DNA of 64,000 nucleotides, taken from Rhizobium freirei PRF 81. GTDB taxonomy: Bacteria > Pseudomonadota > Alphaproteobacteria > Rhizobiales > Rhizobiaceae. Where the stretch lies: contig NZ_AQHN01000095.1 of the NCBI RefSeq assembly GCF_000359745.1, positions 80,791-144,790 of the forward strand. Reading direction: 5' to 3'. This document shows, in pieces, positions 1 to 8,703 of this stretch; position 1 is the first letter of the stretch, and every line of letters begins with the position of its first letter. The notes beneath the pieces were generated by a model. It did not search any database, had not been told where the DNA came from, and saw only the letters and a list, made by a program, of their open reading frames with translations. The position numbers and the translations under genes were made by a program.

Positions 1-135
1 GGAGAAATCAATGCGCGAGGATTGCTTCTGATCCTTGAAAGCCATGAGCACGATAAAGGCAAACGGCACCAGGAAGACGAGTGCCGACAGCGAAGCCGCT
101 ATGGCGCTCGCTCCATATTTGCGAACGAGCCTCAT
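1..135 (-). CDS. Carbohydrate ABC transporter permease, MalG-like, 5' end only
   Basis: Only the first 45 codons lie in the window; the gene runs off the left edge. The ATG overlaps the stop codon of the preceding permease gene by four bases (ATGA), which fixes the start and shows translational coupling. The peptide has a short basic N-terminus (MRLVRKYG) followed by one hydrophobic membrane segment at about residues 10-33, as in the second permease of CUT1 sugar importers. The EAA loop that contacts the ATPase would lie outside the window. The assignment rests on position after a binding protein and a MalF-type permease. No ATPase gene is visible for this importer here; it may lie beyond the edge or be shared. 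Confidence 0.75.
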   Translation of the reverse strand, partial: MRLVRKYGASAIAASLSALVFLVPFAFIVLMAFKDQKQSSRIDFS

Positions 136-1046
136 TCATGTCCCTCCCGCCGGTTCAGCATCATCGTTAGCGGCACGACAAGAACTCCGATGAGGATGAA
201 CAGCACGACGTTGCCCGCGGTTGACAGGCCGTAGAAACCAGCCTGGTACTGCTTGTAGATCACTGAGGCGATGGTGTCGGAAGCGAACCCCGGCCCGCCT
301 TTGGTCATCGCCCAGATCAGATCGAATGTACGCAAACCACCGATGAAACTGAGAACGATCACCGTGTTGGTCGCGGGTCGCAAGAGCGGCAATGTCACGT
401 AGAAAAAATTCTGGACCTTTGTGGCTCCATCAATACGCGCGGCTTCGAAGTAGTCCTTGGGTATTGCGACGACGCCCGCAATGTAGATGACCGTGGCAAG
501 GCCAAGTCCTTTCCAGACGTCTACGAGCGCAACCGAAAACAGAGCCAGCGTCGGGTCGGTCAGCCAACCGGGACCTTTAATTCCGAGCAGGGCCAAACCC
601 TCGTTGATCATGCCCTGGGTGGGATGCATCAATACCGTGAAGGTGATGCCGACACCGACCGTCGACACGAGCACCGGGAAGAACACCACCGAACGCAGAT
701 AGGCACGGCCCAAGATCTGGCTCGTGAGCAGCAAAGCCAGGAGCATTCCGAGAACCACTTTGGCTCCGGATGTGACTGCCGCATAAATGACGGTGTTGAT
801 CAGCCCCTGGATCAGGAAAGGTTCGCGGAAGAACTGGACGAAGTTGTCGAAGCCGATGAAGGTCGCGTTGAATAAGGTCCAACGCGTCAGGCTGAAATAA
901 AGCGAAGCGAAGGTCGGGGCGAGGAAAAGCACACCGTAGATTATCGCCGCCGGCAGGAAGAACCATCCGGGATAAGCTGGGCGGCGGCGCGGCCTGCGAA
1001 CCGAATCCCGGGTTCTGACGCCAAGATGTTGGGTAGTGACGGACAT
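132..1046 (-). CDS. Sugar ABC transporter permease, MalF/UgpA-like
   Basis: A 304-residue inner-membrane permease of a CUT1-type carbohydrate importer. A basic arginine-rich N-terminus is followed by about six hydrophobic segments. The cytoplasmic EAA loop that docks on the ATPase is visible as EAARIDGAT followed by LPLLRP in the C-terminal half. The ATG is preceded by AGGAGAG at good spacing. It lies downstream of the binding-protein gene, separated by a strong hairpin, and overlaps the next permease by four bases. With the rhamnosidase upstream in the same run, its substrate is probably a rhamnose-containing glycoside or its product. The substrate is inferred from context only. Confidence 0.9.
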   Translation of the reverse strand: MSVTTQHLGVRTRDSVRRPRRRPAYPGWFFLPAAIIYGVLFLAPTFASLYFSLTRWTLFNATFIGFDNFVQFFREPFLIQGLINTVIYAAVTSGAKVVLGMLLALLLTSQILGRAYLRSVVFFPVLVSTVGVGITFTVLMHPTQGMINEGLALLGIKGPGWLTDPTLALFSVALVDVWKGLGLATVIYIAGVVAIPKDYFEAARIDGATKVQNFFYVTLPLLRPATNTVIVLSFIGGLRTFDLIWAMTKGGPGFASDTIASVIYKQYQAGFYGLSTAGNVVLFILIGVLVVPLTMMLNRREGHE

Positions 1047-1064
1047 TGAGTCTCTCCTGATGTA

Positions 1065-1100
1065 CGGCTGGCCCGGGCAGGGAGGCGCCCGGGTCAGCCG
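1065..1100 (-). terminator. Strong hairpin after the binding-protein gene (attenuator or mRNA stabiliser)
   Basis: Two 14-base arms (1065-1078 and 1087-1100) pair with a single G-U and an 8-base loop. The hairpin sits between the stop of the binding-protein gene (1121) and the start of the permease gene (1046). There is no long T run. A stem-loop here commonly sets a high ratio of binding protein to permease by partial termination or 3' end protection; that role is inferred. Confidence 0.6.
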
Positions 1101-1120
1101 TGCCGGCGCTGTTATCAGCC

Positions 1121-2416
1121 TTACCAGCCAGGCAGACCCAGCTGTTGCGCCTGCTTACGGACATCCTCGTCATAGAGAGCAGCACCATCAGCTGCCGAAC
1201 GCGTGCCGGAGCCGACCTCGACGGTGATCTGCTCAAGGGACGGCCCCTTTACCGGAGAAAGGAACTCAAGCGCCGGACCAGTTTTGCCCGCTTCCTTGAA
1301 ATAGGGAAGCATGTCTGACACGCCGCGTGGCACGCCAGCAGGCAGCTCACAGCCATTGACAAGATAAGGGCCTGTGACGGCCGCTGCCTTGTTCTGCGAC
1401 TCGCAGCCCTTCACGCTCGCCACGAACGCGACAAACCGCTTGGCAATCTCGACATTCGGGCCGGCGGAGGGAATGTAAAGACCGTTTGGAAGCCAGATGG
1501 TGAGCCCATTTTTGCCAGGATCGTCCCCGGGAATGGCAAAGAAACCCACATTGTTGAGGTTGTCCGGATCCGTTTTAGCGATCGATCCGAATGCAAAGCT
1601 CAGCATCGGATAGTGCGCGCCCTCCCCGGTTGCCACCATGCGAAGCCCGTCTTCGAGGGTCGCCGCGCCAAAGTCCTCGTTGAGATAGCCAGCGGCATGC
1701 AGCTCTTCCAGTTTCTGAAAGCTGCGGAGCGCCGAAGGAGTCGATGCGAATTTGGCCTTGCCAGCCGTATATTGAGAGGCGAAATCCGGCGTCTCCGCCA
1801 TGACGTTATAGTTATCGCCGAGGACCATGAGCTGGCTCGTCCAGGTATCGCGATACGTCTGCACGACAGGAACTTTGCCTGCTGCCTTGATTTTGGCGTT
1901 GTTCGCCATGAACTCGCCCCAGCTCTTCGGGACGGAGAGGCCAAGTTCCTTGTACAGTGGGATGTTGTAGAAAATCCCACCACCCATCGCTGTCTGGATC
2001 GGGGCACCGCGTACAGTGCCATCGGGAGCAGTGACCACTTCCTTGAATTCCGGGACGATATTGGCCTGCCAAGGCTCGTTGCTGAGGTCTACCAGCGTTT
2101 GCGCCGGGTTGAGTGCCCGGTACAGCGAACCGGAATTGTAGAGGAAGACGTCGTTCATCGACTGGGTCGCGAGACGAGATCTGACCAGGTTGTCGCGCTC
2201 CGTCCCGCCCGGTCCGACTTCAACCTCGACATGCACATCCGGGTTGGCCGCCTCGAAATCTTTGGCAAGCTCTTCCGAGACGGCAACGGTTGCTGCATCG
2301 TTGGCGGTAAAGAACGTTATTGTTGTTTGATCGGCGTGTGCCACACCGAAAAGCGCGGTCACACAGAGCAGGCCGGCGATAAAGCCGACGCGTCGTTTCA
2401 CTATTGTATTAGACAT
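1121..2416 (-). CDS. Extracellular sugar-binding protein of an ABC importer (family 1)
   Basis: A 431-residue periplasmic binding protein. It starts with a Sec signal peptide (basic MSNTIVKRR, hydrophobic core, AHA-D cleavage region near residue 28). The mature start, QTTITFF, and the repeated large aromatic residues fit the family 1 solute-binding fold for sugars. It follows the rhamnosidase gene by 36 bp and precedes the permease genes, so the order is enzyme, binding protein, permease, permease. It probably captures a rhamnosylated oligosaccharide or glycoside outside the cytoplasmic membrane. Family is confident; ligand is inferred from the neighbour. Confidence 0.88.
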   Translation of the reverse strand: MSNTIVKRRVGFIAGLLCVTALFGVAHADQTTITFFTANDAATVAVSEELAKDFEAANPDVHVEVEVGPGGTERDNLVRSRLATQSMNDVFLYNSGSLYRALNPAQTLVDLSNEPWQANIVPEFKEVVTAPDGTVRGAPIQTAMGGGIFYNIPLYKELGLSVPKSWGEFMANNAKIKAAGKVPVVQTYRDTWTSQLMVLGDNYNVMAETPDFASQYTAGKAKFASTPSALRSFQKLEELHAAGYLNEDFGAATLEDGLRMVATGEGAHYPMLSFAFGSIAKTDPDNLNNVGFFAIPGDDPGKNGLTIWLPNGLYIPSAGPNVEIAKRFVAFVASVKGCESQNKAAAVTGPYLVNGCELPAGVPRGVSDMLPYFKEAGKTGPALEFLSPVKGPSLEQITVEVGSGTRSAADGAALYDEDVRKQAQQLGLPGW

Positions 2417-2452
2417 GAAATTCCTCCCAAGTTTGGTATCCGCACTCGCGGA

Positions 2453-4810
2453 TCAGTGGCTATTCCGACTGTTTCGGAACGTTATCCTGTGCGTTCCCGG
2501 CGCGAGCCGGCAGCGCGCCTTTCCTTCGGATTGTGGTTCAAGCCGTGCACCATCCACTACGATGTCCCGATATTCTTCAGCCAGGAGGAGCGAACCCTCC
2601 GATCGCTCAGGAACAGTGACGACGTATTCGACGACATCGCCCGTGACGGTCCACGCCGCCTCGATCCGACCGATGCGCGCGTCGTGCGATGCCGTGACGG
2701 GCGAGAGCGACGGAATAATCGTCGGTTCGAAAATGATGTGCCTGAAGCCGGGCGCATCCGCGTCGGGCCGGAAGCCGGCGACAGCTTCGAATAGCCATTG
2801 GCACACGGCGCCATAGGCATAGTGATTGTAGGAGTTCATGGCAGGCTCGAAGATCGATCCATCGGCTTTGATGCCGTCCCATCGCTCCCAGATTGTGGTC
2901 GCTCCACGCTTCACCTGGGCAAGCCAGCCCGGCACCTCCTCCTGCAGGAAGACGCGTGCCGCCAGGTCCGGTTCGCCGATCTTGACGAGAGCAGGCAACA
3001 AGGCAGGCGTGCCGATGAAGCCCGTACCGATGCGACCGTGCGAACGGTCGATCGTCGCCTTGAAATAGCGTTTCGCCGCTTCGTCATGCTCTTCGGGGAT
3101 CAAATCGTGGAGGAATGCCAGGGCGTAGGAACTCTGGTCATCATAGAGCAGGCGACCGGTCGGAGTGATGAATTCCTGCTGGAACGCGGCCCTGACCGCC
3201 ATCGCCCGCTGATCAAATTTTTCGACAGCCGCTGATTTGCCAATATGGCGGGCGATCTCCAAGATTTGTATGCAGGAAATGTAGAGGTAGATTGTGGCCG
3301 CCGCATCGTCGCCCATCGTCGGCACGGCCTTCAACCAGTCGTTCTGGGGCTGCAGCCAATCTCCGAAGGTGAAACCGCGACCATCCCATTTTGCGGGCGG
3401 GCGAACGATCGGCCCATTGCTGATCGACCAGACGAAGTCATTCCACCGCGTCATGGCCGCAAAAGCCTCTTCAAGGATCGCCGTGTCGCCGTAATGCAGG
3501 TAGACTGCCCATGGAATGACGCTGATTGCGTCGCCCCAACCAGTCGAGCCGGCCCAGTTGTTGAATTCTGGCGACGGCTTCAGACGCAGCGGGTTCGGCG
3601 ACACATGGGCGATCGAGCCGTCCTCCCCTTGGTCGACCATCATATCGCGCACGAATTTCGTCAGGATTCCGCTGCTGTCCGCAAGGTAACAGGCCGTCGC
3701 GGCAAAAACCTGCGCGTCGCCCGTCCATCCCAGTCGCTCGTCACGTTGCGGGCAATCAGTCGGAACTTCGATGAAATTTGCCCGCTGGGACCAGATCGTG
3801 TTCTCGACAAGACGGTTCACGAGCGGGTTAGAGGACGTGAAAGTCGCCCGCGGCTCAGGAACCGACGTAATCGGCACCGAGACGATCGCGGCAAGTTCTG
3901 CCGACCCATTGATCGTCACGCGGGCATATCGGAAACCCTGAAACGTGAAGAGAGGGCGGTAGCGTTCCTCGCTATCCCCGGCGAGAATGTATTCGAGCTT
4001 GGCTTCGGCACTTCGATAGTTGACGTTGTAAAACTGTCCCTGCTGGTCGAGAATTTCGGCATGCTCGACAATGATCGAGGAGCCTTTCTCGCCTTTCAGG
4101 GTTAGAGCGACATAGCCCCCGACGTTCTGCCCAAAATCGAAGATGGTCCGGCCTTCGGCATCCTCCCACGACTTAACCGGAACAAGCGCATCAAGTTCGC
4201 GAACAGGTCCGCATTCATGGGCGACCAGTGTCGAATGATCGAACGGCAGTGCGGCAACGCCGTGCGTCATCTCGAGGACTACACGCGCATCATACACTTC
4301 CCCGAAATAAATGCCCGATTTGCGCACCGGTATTTCGCCACTCCTCCAGGCTTCGTCCGTCGCGACGATCAGGCCACCGCCTGGACGATCGCGCAGCTCT
4401 GCGATCGCACCGATATGGTCTCCCCAGACGTTCTCCTTACCGAAGCCCGTCCACATCAGCGGCGATCGAAGCCAGCCGTCCGCGAGCCAGACCTCGATTG
4501 CGTTTTCGCCCTCCACTAACAGATCGGCGACGTCGTATACCTGATAGGACAGGCGGCGATCATAAGCCGTCCAACCTGGCGTCAGTTGGTCGTCGCCTAC
4601 CCTGCGGCCATTGATAAACGCACGGTACAGTCCCAGCGCTGAGATGCGTAACGTCTCTAGTCCGGACAATTCTGCAATTTGAAATCGACGACCGACAAAT
4701 GACCCCGGCGTGCCCACACCCTTGTCCGATAGCGGCCGGATCATCTGTGCCTCCCATGCGCTGGATATCGGGGGTTCCTCTCCGGTTTTGCGATGCACGT
4801 ATTGATCCAC
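2453..4810 (-). CDS. Alpha-L-rhamnosidase, glycoside hydrolase family 78
   Basis: A 785-residue enzyme that should remove terminal alpha-L-rhamnose from plant glycosides or pectic fragments. The N-terminal part has the rhamnosidase N domain (ALGLYRAFINGRRVG, then PGWTAYDRRLSYQVYDV). The catalytic (alpha/alpha)6 domain carries the family hallmark CPQRDERLGWTGDAQ near residue 355, whose Glu is the general acid, and GATTIWERWDG near residue 638 with the second catalytic Glu. I place the start at the GTG at 4810, because GGAGG lies six bases upstream. The open frame continues to 4957, but that stretch translates the palindrome and is unlikely to be protein. There is no signal peptide, so the enzyme is probably cytoplasmic and acts after import. 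It is the first gene of its operon and divergent from a LacI gene. Confidence 0.93.
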   Translation of the reverse strand: MDQYVHRKTGEEPPISSAWEAQMIRPLSDKGVGTPGSFVGRRFQIAELSGLETLRISALGLYRAFINGRRVGDDQLTPGWTAYDRRLSYQVYDVADLLVEGENAIEVWLADGWLRSPLMWTGFGKENVWGDHIGAIAELRDRPGGGLIVATDEAWRSGEIPVRKSGIYFGEVYDARVVLEMTHGVAALPFDHSTLVAHECGPVRELDALVPVKSWEDAEGRTIFDFGQNVGGYVALTLKGEKGSSIIVEHAEILDQQGQFYNVNYRSAEAKLEYILAGDSEERYRPLFTFQGFRYARVTINGSAELAAIVSVPITSVPEPRATFTSSNPLVNRLVENTIWSQRANFIEVPTDCPQRDERLGWTGDAQVFAATACYLADSSGILTKFVRDMMVDQGEDGSIAHVSPNPLRLKPSPEFNNWAGSTGWGDAISVIPWAVYLHYGDTAILEEAFAAMTRWNDFVWSISNGPIVRPPAKWDGRGFTFGDWLQPQNDWLKAVPTMGDDAAATIYLYISCIQILEIARHIGKSAAVEKFDQRAMAVRAAFQQEFITPTGRLLYDDQSSYALAFLHDLIPEEHDEAAKRYFKATIDRSHGRIGTGFIGTPALLPALVKIGEPDLAARVFLQEEVPGWLAQVKRGATTIWERWDGIKADGSIFEPAMNSYNHYAYGAVCQWLFEAVAGFRPDADAPGFRHIIFEPTIIPSLSPVTASHDARIGRIEAAWTVTGDVVEYVVTVPERSEGSLLLAEEYRDIVVDGARLEPQSEGKARCRLAPGTHRITFRNSRNSH

Positions 4811-4821
4811 GACTGTCCTCC

Positions 4822-4869
4822 GCCTTCGAATGTACAACATTGCACGTGCAATGTTGTACATTCGAAGGC
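4822..4869. promoter_or_regulatory. 48-bp perfect palindrome, candidate LacI-family operator
   Basis: Every base of 4822-4845 pairs with 4846-4869 and there is no spacer. The centre reads TTGCACGTGCAA; a central CG within a short palindrome is typical of LacI-family operators. It lies between the divergent rhamnosidase (start 4810) and LacI (start 4946) genes. It directly abuts the rhamnosidase Shine-Dalgarno (4817-4821), so in RNA it could also fold next to the ribosome site. Binding by the 4946 product is inferred. Confidence 0.7.
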
Positions 4870-4945
4870 CTTTTGCAACTAGATTCATTTTGCGCGCGCC
4901 GTTCGAGATGCTATCTCCAATATGAGACTTGTGATGGAGCGGTAA

Positions 4946-5968
4946 GTGGCCAGACAATCGAGACAGAAACGCGTCACGATCCTTGACGTCGCAAAGGACG
5001 CAAAGGTGTCCTTTGCCGCGGTATCGAAAGTGCTACGAAACGCCTACGGCGTCAGCGATGCACTCCGCGAAAAGGTGAACATCTCAATCAAGAAGCTGGG
5101 TTACACGCCGAATACAGCGGCGCGTGCGATGCGTGGCCGTACTTTCGTTGTCGGTGTAATCTTCCCGGATATGCGCAATCCGTTTTTCGCGGACATCCTG
5201 GCAGGGATCAGTTCGGCTCTGGAGCGCACGCAGTACGAGTCGGTCCAGGGTATCGCGCGCCATTCAACAGAGCCGTCGCTTGTGCAGTCGATGATTGACA
5301 TGCAGATGGATGGACTGATTCTTGTCGGAACCACAGCAACCTCGAAGGCGCTGTCCGCAGTTGGTCAGAAAAAACCGACCGCAGTTATAGGCCATCACCT
5401 ACCTGATACCAAAAGTGTCGACACGGTTAACAACGACGACGAAATAAGCGGGCGGCTGGTCGTGCGCCACCTTGTCGAGCAGGGCTATCGTAAGATCGTG
5501 ATGCTGAGCCTGGACACAGAGAACGGCACGGTCATCGAGCGACGTGAAGCCGGCTATAGAAGCGAAATGGAGGGAGCGGGTCTGGAAGGCGCGATCAAAG
5601 TTGTAAGAGTCTCGCAATCGCTCCGCGAAATACAGGTGGCGGCAAAGGCCCTAATCTCTCGACAAGATCGACCTGATGCGATTTTCTGCTGGACCGACTT
5701 TGTCGCTCTCGAGGTCATCAGCGTTGCCCAGGCTAGTGGACTAAACATACCCGACGACATCGCAGTGGTTGGCCACGACAATACGATCTACTGCGATTTT
5801 CACCAGAACAGTCTCACAAGTGTAGACCAATCCGGTGAGCAGCTCGGTTTACAGGCCGCGCGCCTGTTAATTGAGCGAATTGAAGGACGGTCGAAGTGCG
5901 AGCATTTTCTAGTGCATCCCCGTCTCGTGGCGCGGCGTAGCAGTCTGCGGGCAGAATCCGTCGCATAG
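4946..5968 (+). CDS. LacI-family transcriptional regulator
   Basis: A 340-residue repressor or activator. The N-terminal helix-turn-helix is at residues 10-35 (TILDVAKDAKVSFAAVSKVL), followed by the hinge helix LGYTPNTAARAMR. The rest is a periplasmic-binding-protein-like effector domain (VVGVIFPDMRNPFF, then DDIAVVGHDN near residue 270). The GTG start has GGAG six bases upstream. It is divergent from the rhamnosidase and importer operon, with a 48-bp palindrome in the intergenic region. It therefore most likely controls that operon in response to a rhamnoside or a breakdown product. The effector is unknown. Confidence 0.92.
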   Translation: MARQSRQKRVTILDVAKDAKVSFAAVSKVLRNAYGVSDALREKVNISIKKLGYTPNTAARAMRGRTFVVGVIFPDMRNPFFADILAGISSALERTQYESVQGIARHSTEPSLVQSMIDMQMDGLILVGTTATSKALSAVGQKKPTAVIGHHLPDTKSVDTVNNDDEISGRLVVRHLVEQGYRKIVMLSLDTENGTVIERREAGYRSEMEGAGLEGAIKVVRVSQSLREIQVAAKALISRQDRPDAIFCWTDFVALEVISVAQASGLNIPDDIAVVGHDNTIYCDFHQNSLTSVDQSGEQLGLQAARLLIERIEGRSKCEHFLVHPRLVARRSSLRAESVA

Positions 5969-6178
5969 CAAGCATCCCCGTCGATGCCACCGGTGATCTA
6001 GCTCAGGTAGCGCGCGAGGTTGCAGATCATCGCATCGGATCGCGCTCGGGCTGCGTCGACCCATCCACAAAACTCGGCCGTATTTCCTCCGCAATGAACG
6101 CGAACTTCATATATTGCGTCCCTTGTCGTTCTGATACCGCCGCTTCGACGGGCTCTGACGAGCAAGCTCAGTGGGCGT

Positions 6179-7165
6179 TTAGCGTTCACTAGGATATTTC
6201 AATCCAATCTGCGCGCGCACCTCGTCCAACGTGGCCATAATATCGACAGATTGGGACGGTGGCATGATTTCGCTTTCGATCAGCCCGTTGCGGACTAAGC
6301 GCTCAGCTTCTTCGGCTTGGAACTGCATGCCGCGGCCTTCAACTGAACCATCGAAGGTCTCAAGAATATTGTTTTCATTGTCATGCACGCGGAATGTGGT
6401 CGGCGAATACCAAACCCGGTCGATCTCGATCCGCCCTTTCGTCCCAACGATACTTGCCCGATTTGGCCCCGAACTGTCGCTTGACGACAAGGTAGTGACG
6501 ATTGCACCTGATGCATATTGAAAGAGCATCGCGATCTGCCTGTCCACACCTGTGTCCTGGAACGTCGCCATCGCTTTAATCGACGCAGGCTTGCCCAGAA
6601 TGTCCCAGGCGAACGATACGGGATAGATGCCTAAGTCCAGCAAGGCGCCACCACCCAGTTGCAGCGCGTTCAGACGATGCTTCGGATCATCGGGAAGCTT
6701 CTGGCGATGATCAGCGGTGATGGAACGGACTTCCCCGATCATGCCGTCGGCGATGAGCTCACGGATGCGGCGCATGTGCGGAAGAAAACGTGTCCACATG
6801 GCCTCGAGTACGACCAAGCCCTTAGCGCGGGCCAAGTCCACAATCTCGGCGGCTTCCTTGGCATTGAGAGTGAAAGGCTTCTCGACAAGAATGTGCTTGC
6901 CGGCGTTGAGCGCAAGTTTCGCTGCAGAGACATGCTGGGGATGCGGGGTCGCAATGTAGATGATGTCGACGTGGGGGTCCTCCACCAACGCCTGATAGCT
7001 GCCATGCGCCCTTACGATTCCGTAGATCTTTGCAAAGCGATCCGCACTCTCCTGTGCGCGGGATCCTACCGCCGCCACCGAATGACCTGTCTGGATCAGA
7101 TCTTTGACGAACAGATCGGCTATCCAGCCAGTCGCCAATATTCCCCATCGTATCGTTTTGGCCAA
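6179..7165 (-). CDS. Gfo/Idh/MocA family oxidoreductase
   Basis: A 328-residue NAD(P)-dependent sugar or polyol oxidoreductase. The Rossmann motif is at residues 7-14 (WGILATGWIA), then IATPHPQH, and the EKP catalytic-lysine motif is at 95-97 (HILVEKPFTLNA). The start is a TTG at 7165, chosen because GGAGAAG lies just upstream and the fold begins there. The open frame extends further, but the added residues are not protein-like. It follows a UPF0303 gene; the same gene order recurs at 17584-19128. In this sugar operon it may oxidise or reduce C3 of a glycoside or a derived keto sugar. The exact substrate cannot be read from sequence. Confidence 0.88.
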   Translation of the reverse strand: MAKTIRWGILATGWIADLFVKDLIQTGHSVAAVGSRAQESADRFAKIYGIVRAHGSYQALVEDPHVDIIYIATPHPQHVSAAKLALNAGKHILVEKPFTLNAKEAAEIVDLARAKGLVVLEAMWTRFLPHMRRIRELIADGMIGEVRSITADHRQKLPDDPKHRLNALQLGGGALLDLGIYPVSFAWDILGKPASIKAMATFQDTGVDRQIAMLFQYASGAIVTTLSSSDSSGPNRASIVGTKGRIEIDRVWYSPTTFRVHDNENNILETFDGSVEGRGMQFQAEEAERLVRNGLIESEIMPPSQSVDIMATLDEVRAQIGLKYPSER

Positions 7166-7263
7166 TTGTCTTCTCCGTTGAATTGTTTTGAAGCTTTGGT
7201 GTTCTTTCGCGCGCCGATGATGAGGATCAGGTCCCAGTTTGCGTTGGCGACTCCCTAATGTCC

Positions 7264-7731
7264 TCATCGATCCACGGTCAACAGCTCCCGCAGGGCATTT
7301 GTTACGAGTAGATGATCTTCCAAGTCGGGAAGCCCACTGACGCCCACCGTTCCAATCAGCGTGCCACCCCGCAATATTAGGGGAAACCCGCCCCCGCTGG
7401 CCACGAAGTCAGATTCCGGCAGTCGAAAACGACTGTTGAAATCAAATCCTCCTTGTTCAGCTTCCAGTCGCATCGCCAGGGAGCTGCGATGAAATCGATG
7501 GGCAACGGATCGCTTTCGAGCGGCCCAGTCCGTATTGTCCGGGGTAGCGCCGGGCATTAGTAGGGCGAACACCACATCGGTCCCGTGTGCTACGGTAATT
7601 GCTGCCGGCAGTGACCGAGCGGTCGCGTGCGCCTGCATGATGCAGCCGAGTTTCCAGGCAAAATCATAGTCAAACGTCGCAAGTTGCAGGTCCTTCAGTT
7701 CTTCGGCAAGCGTATCGAGCGTGTGGTTCAT
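7264..7731 (-). CDS. UPF0303 / heme-degrading-domain family protein (first copy)
   Basis: A 155-residue protein of the UPF0303 (GlcG/HbpS-like) family. Family signatures are the WAARKRSVAHRF-type region mid-protein, the glycine-rich GGGFPL, and the near-terminal VGVSGLPDLEDH. The ATG at 7731 has GGAAG upstream. Longer in-frame starts add residues absent from the family. Some relatives bind heme or small ligands, but most have no proven function. It lies between the TolB-like gene and a Gfo/Idh gene on the same strand. A paralogue occupies the equivalent place at 17584. The repeated pairing suggests a shared metabolic job with the oxidoreductase, which is inference. Confidence 0.85.
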   Translation of the reverse strand: MNHTLDTLAEELKDLQLATFDYDFAWKLGCIMQAHATARSLPAAITVAHGTDVVFALLMPGATPDNTDWAARKRSVAHRFHRSSLAMRLEAEQGGFDFNSRFRLPESDFVASGGGFPLILRGGTLIGTVGVSGLPDLEDHLLVTNALRELLTVDR

Positions 7732-7803
7732 CGTGGGTGTCTTCCAGCTTATTGTTCGAGAAGGCCGGGCCATGCTGACCAAGACGCACGGTCCTACATT
7801 GGT

Positions 7804-8703
7804 TCAATCCATTGGATAGGCCACGAAAGCAAACCGGCGGCTGTCGGGCGACCAGCTGTTGACGTTGATTGTGCCTTGACCTCCGAAGATCCGTGCCACC
7901 GTGGCAGCGGCGGACCAATCGCCATCGCGCATCAATTTCAGCTCGACCCAAAGATCGGCCGGATGTCCCTTGGTTCCAGGTGGATAGGCCAAATAGGCTG
8001 CAAGCTTGCCATCAGGAGACAGGTGCGGGAACCAGTCGACGGTCGAGGCATGGGTCAGCCTTTCGATCTCGGATCCATCCGGCCTCATGCGTGCGATCTG
8101 AGCATGGCCCGAAAAGGCTTCGGTGTTGAAATAGATCCAGGCGCCGTCTGGACTATATTCCGGCCCGTCAGCGGGTGCTCCGCCCGAGGTGATCTGGCGA
8201 AATCCGGTTCCGTCCGAACCGACGGTACAGATCTCTGCTGAGAGAAACGCAAAGCTGTCCTCAGTGATCCGCGCCTGGACGCCGACAAAGGAGAGCTGCC
8301 GCCCGTCAGGCGATACGCCATGCAGGAAGTGCAAGAGGTCGATGGGGCCCTCCTTGCCGGAGATCTGGACGGCCTTCCCGCCCGATATCGGCGCCCGGTA
8401 AAGCTGCCAGTCGTCATAGGCCGAAACAAAGATATGCTCTCCGTCGGGATCCAGCACATGATCGTTGTTCAAGGGCGGCACCCCTTGCAAATTGATCGTC
8501 TGCAGGCGCGGATTTTCGAGTGGCAATCGCCAAAGCAGCCCTTTCCCGTTCAGGATCAGCGCATCATCCTGAAGGGTCCAGTTCGGCGCTTCCAGCAGGA
8601 GGTCCGTGGTCTCCAGGATCATGCGGTTCTCACCGCTGGCCGTGTCATGAATCCAGACTTGGCAGCGCTGGCCTGCGGCCAGTTCGCGGGGTGGAATCTT
8701 CAT
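7804..8703 (-). CDS. TolB-like beta-propeller protein
   Basis: A 299-residue protein built from WD40-like/PD40 beta-propeller repeats, seen as recurring GVSPDGRQLSFVG, YSPDGAWIYFNTE, LSPDGKLAAYLAY and WSPDSRRFAFVA. It has no signal peptide, unlike periplasmic TolB, so it is probably cytoplasmic. The C-terminal YPPGTKGHPADLWVELKLM resembles propeller proteins often found in plant-polysaccharide operons, such as oligogalacturonate lyase relatives. Its ATG overlaps the stop of the upstream Gfo/Idh gene (ATGA). It may be an enzyme (lyase or isomerase) on a sugar, or a binding protein. I cannot assign catalytic residues. Confidence 0.8.
   Translation of the reverse strand: MKIPPRELAAGQRCQVWIHDTASGENRMILETTDLLLEAPNWTLQDDALILNGKGLLWRLPLENPRLQTINLQGVPPLNNDHVLDPDGEHIFVSAYDDWQLYRAPISGGKAVQISGKEGPIDLLHFLHGVSPDGRQLSFVGVQARITEDSFAFLSAEICTVGSDGTGFRQITSGGAPADGPEYSPDGAWIYFNTEAFSGHAQIARMRPDGSEIERLTHASTVDWFPHLSPDGKLAAYLAYPPGTKGHPADLWVELKLMRDGDWSAAATVARIFGGQGTINVNSWSPDSRRFAFVAYPMD

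Noticed and set aside
4811..4957. Longer N-terminus of the rhamnosidase (start at 4957)
   Set aside because: It would translate the palindrome and overlap the LacI start region; the GTG at 4810 has an ideal ribosome site and fits the family length.
5969..6178. Short minus-strand frame (5998-6189) between LacI and Gfo/Idh
   Set aside because: No ribosome site, no family match, and it overlaps the Gfo/Idh end; I see nothing identifiable in this 210-bp space.
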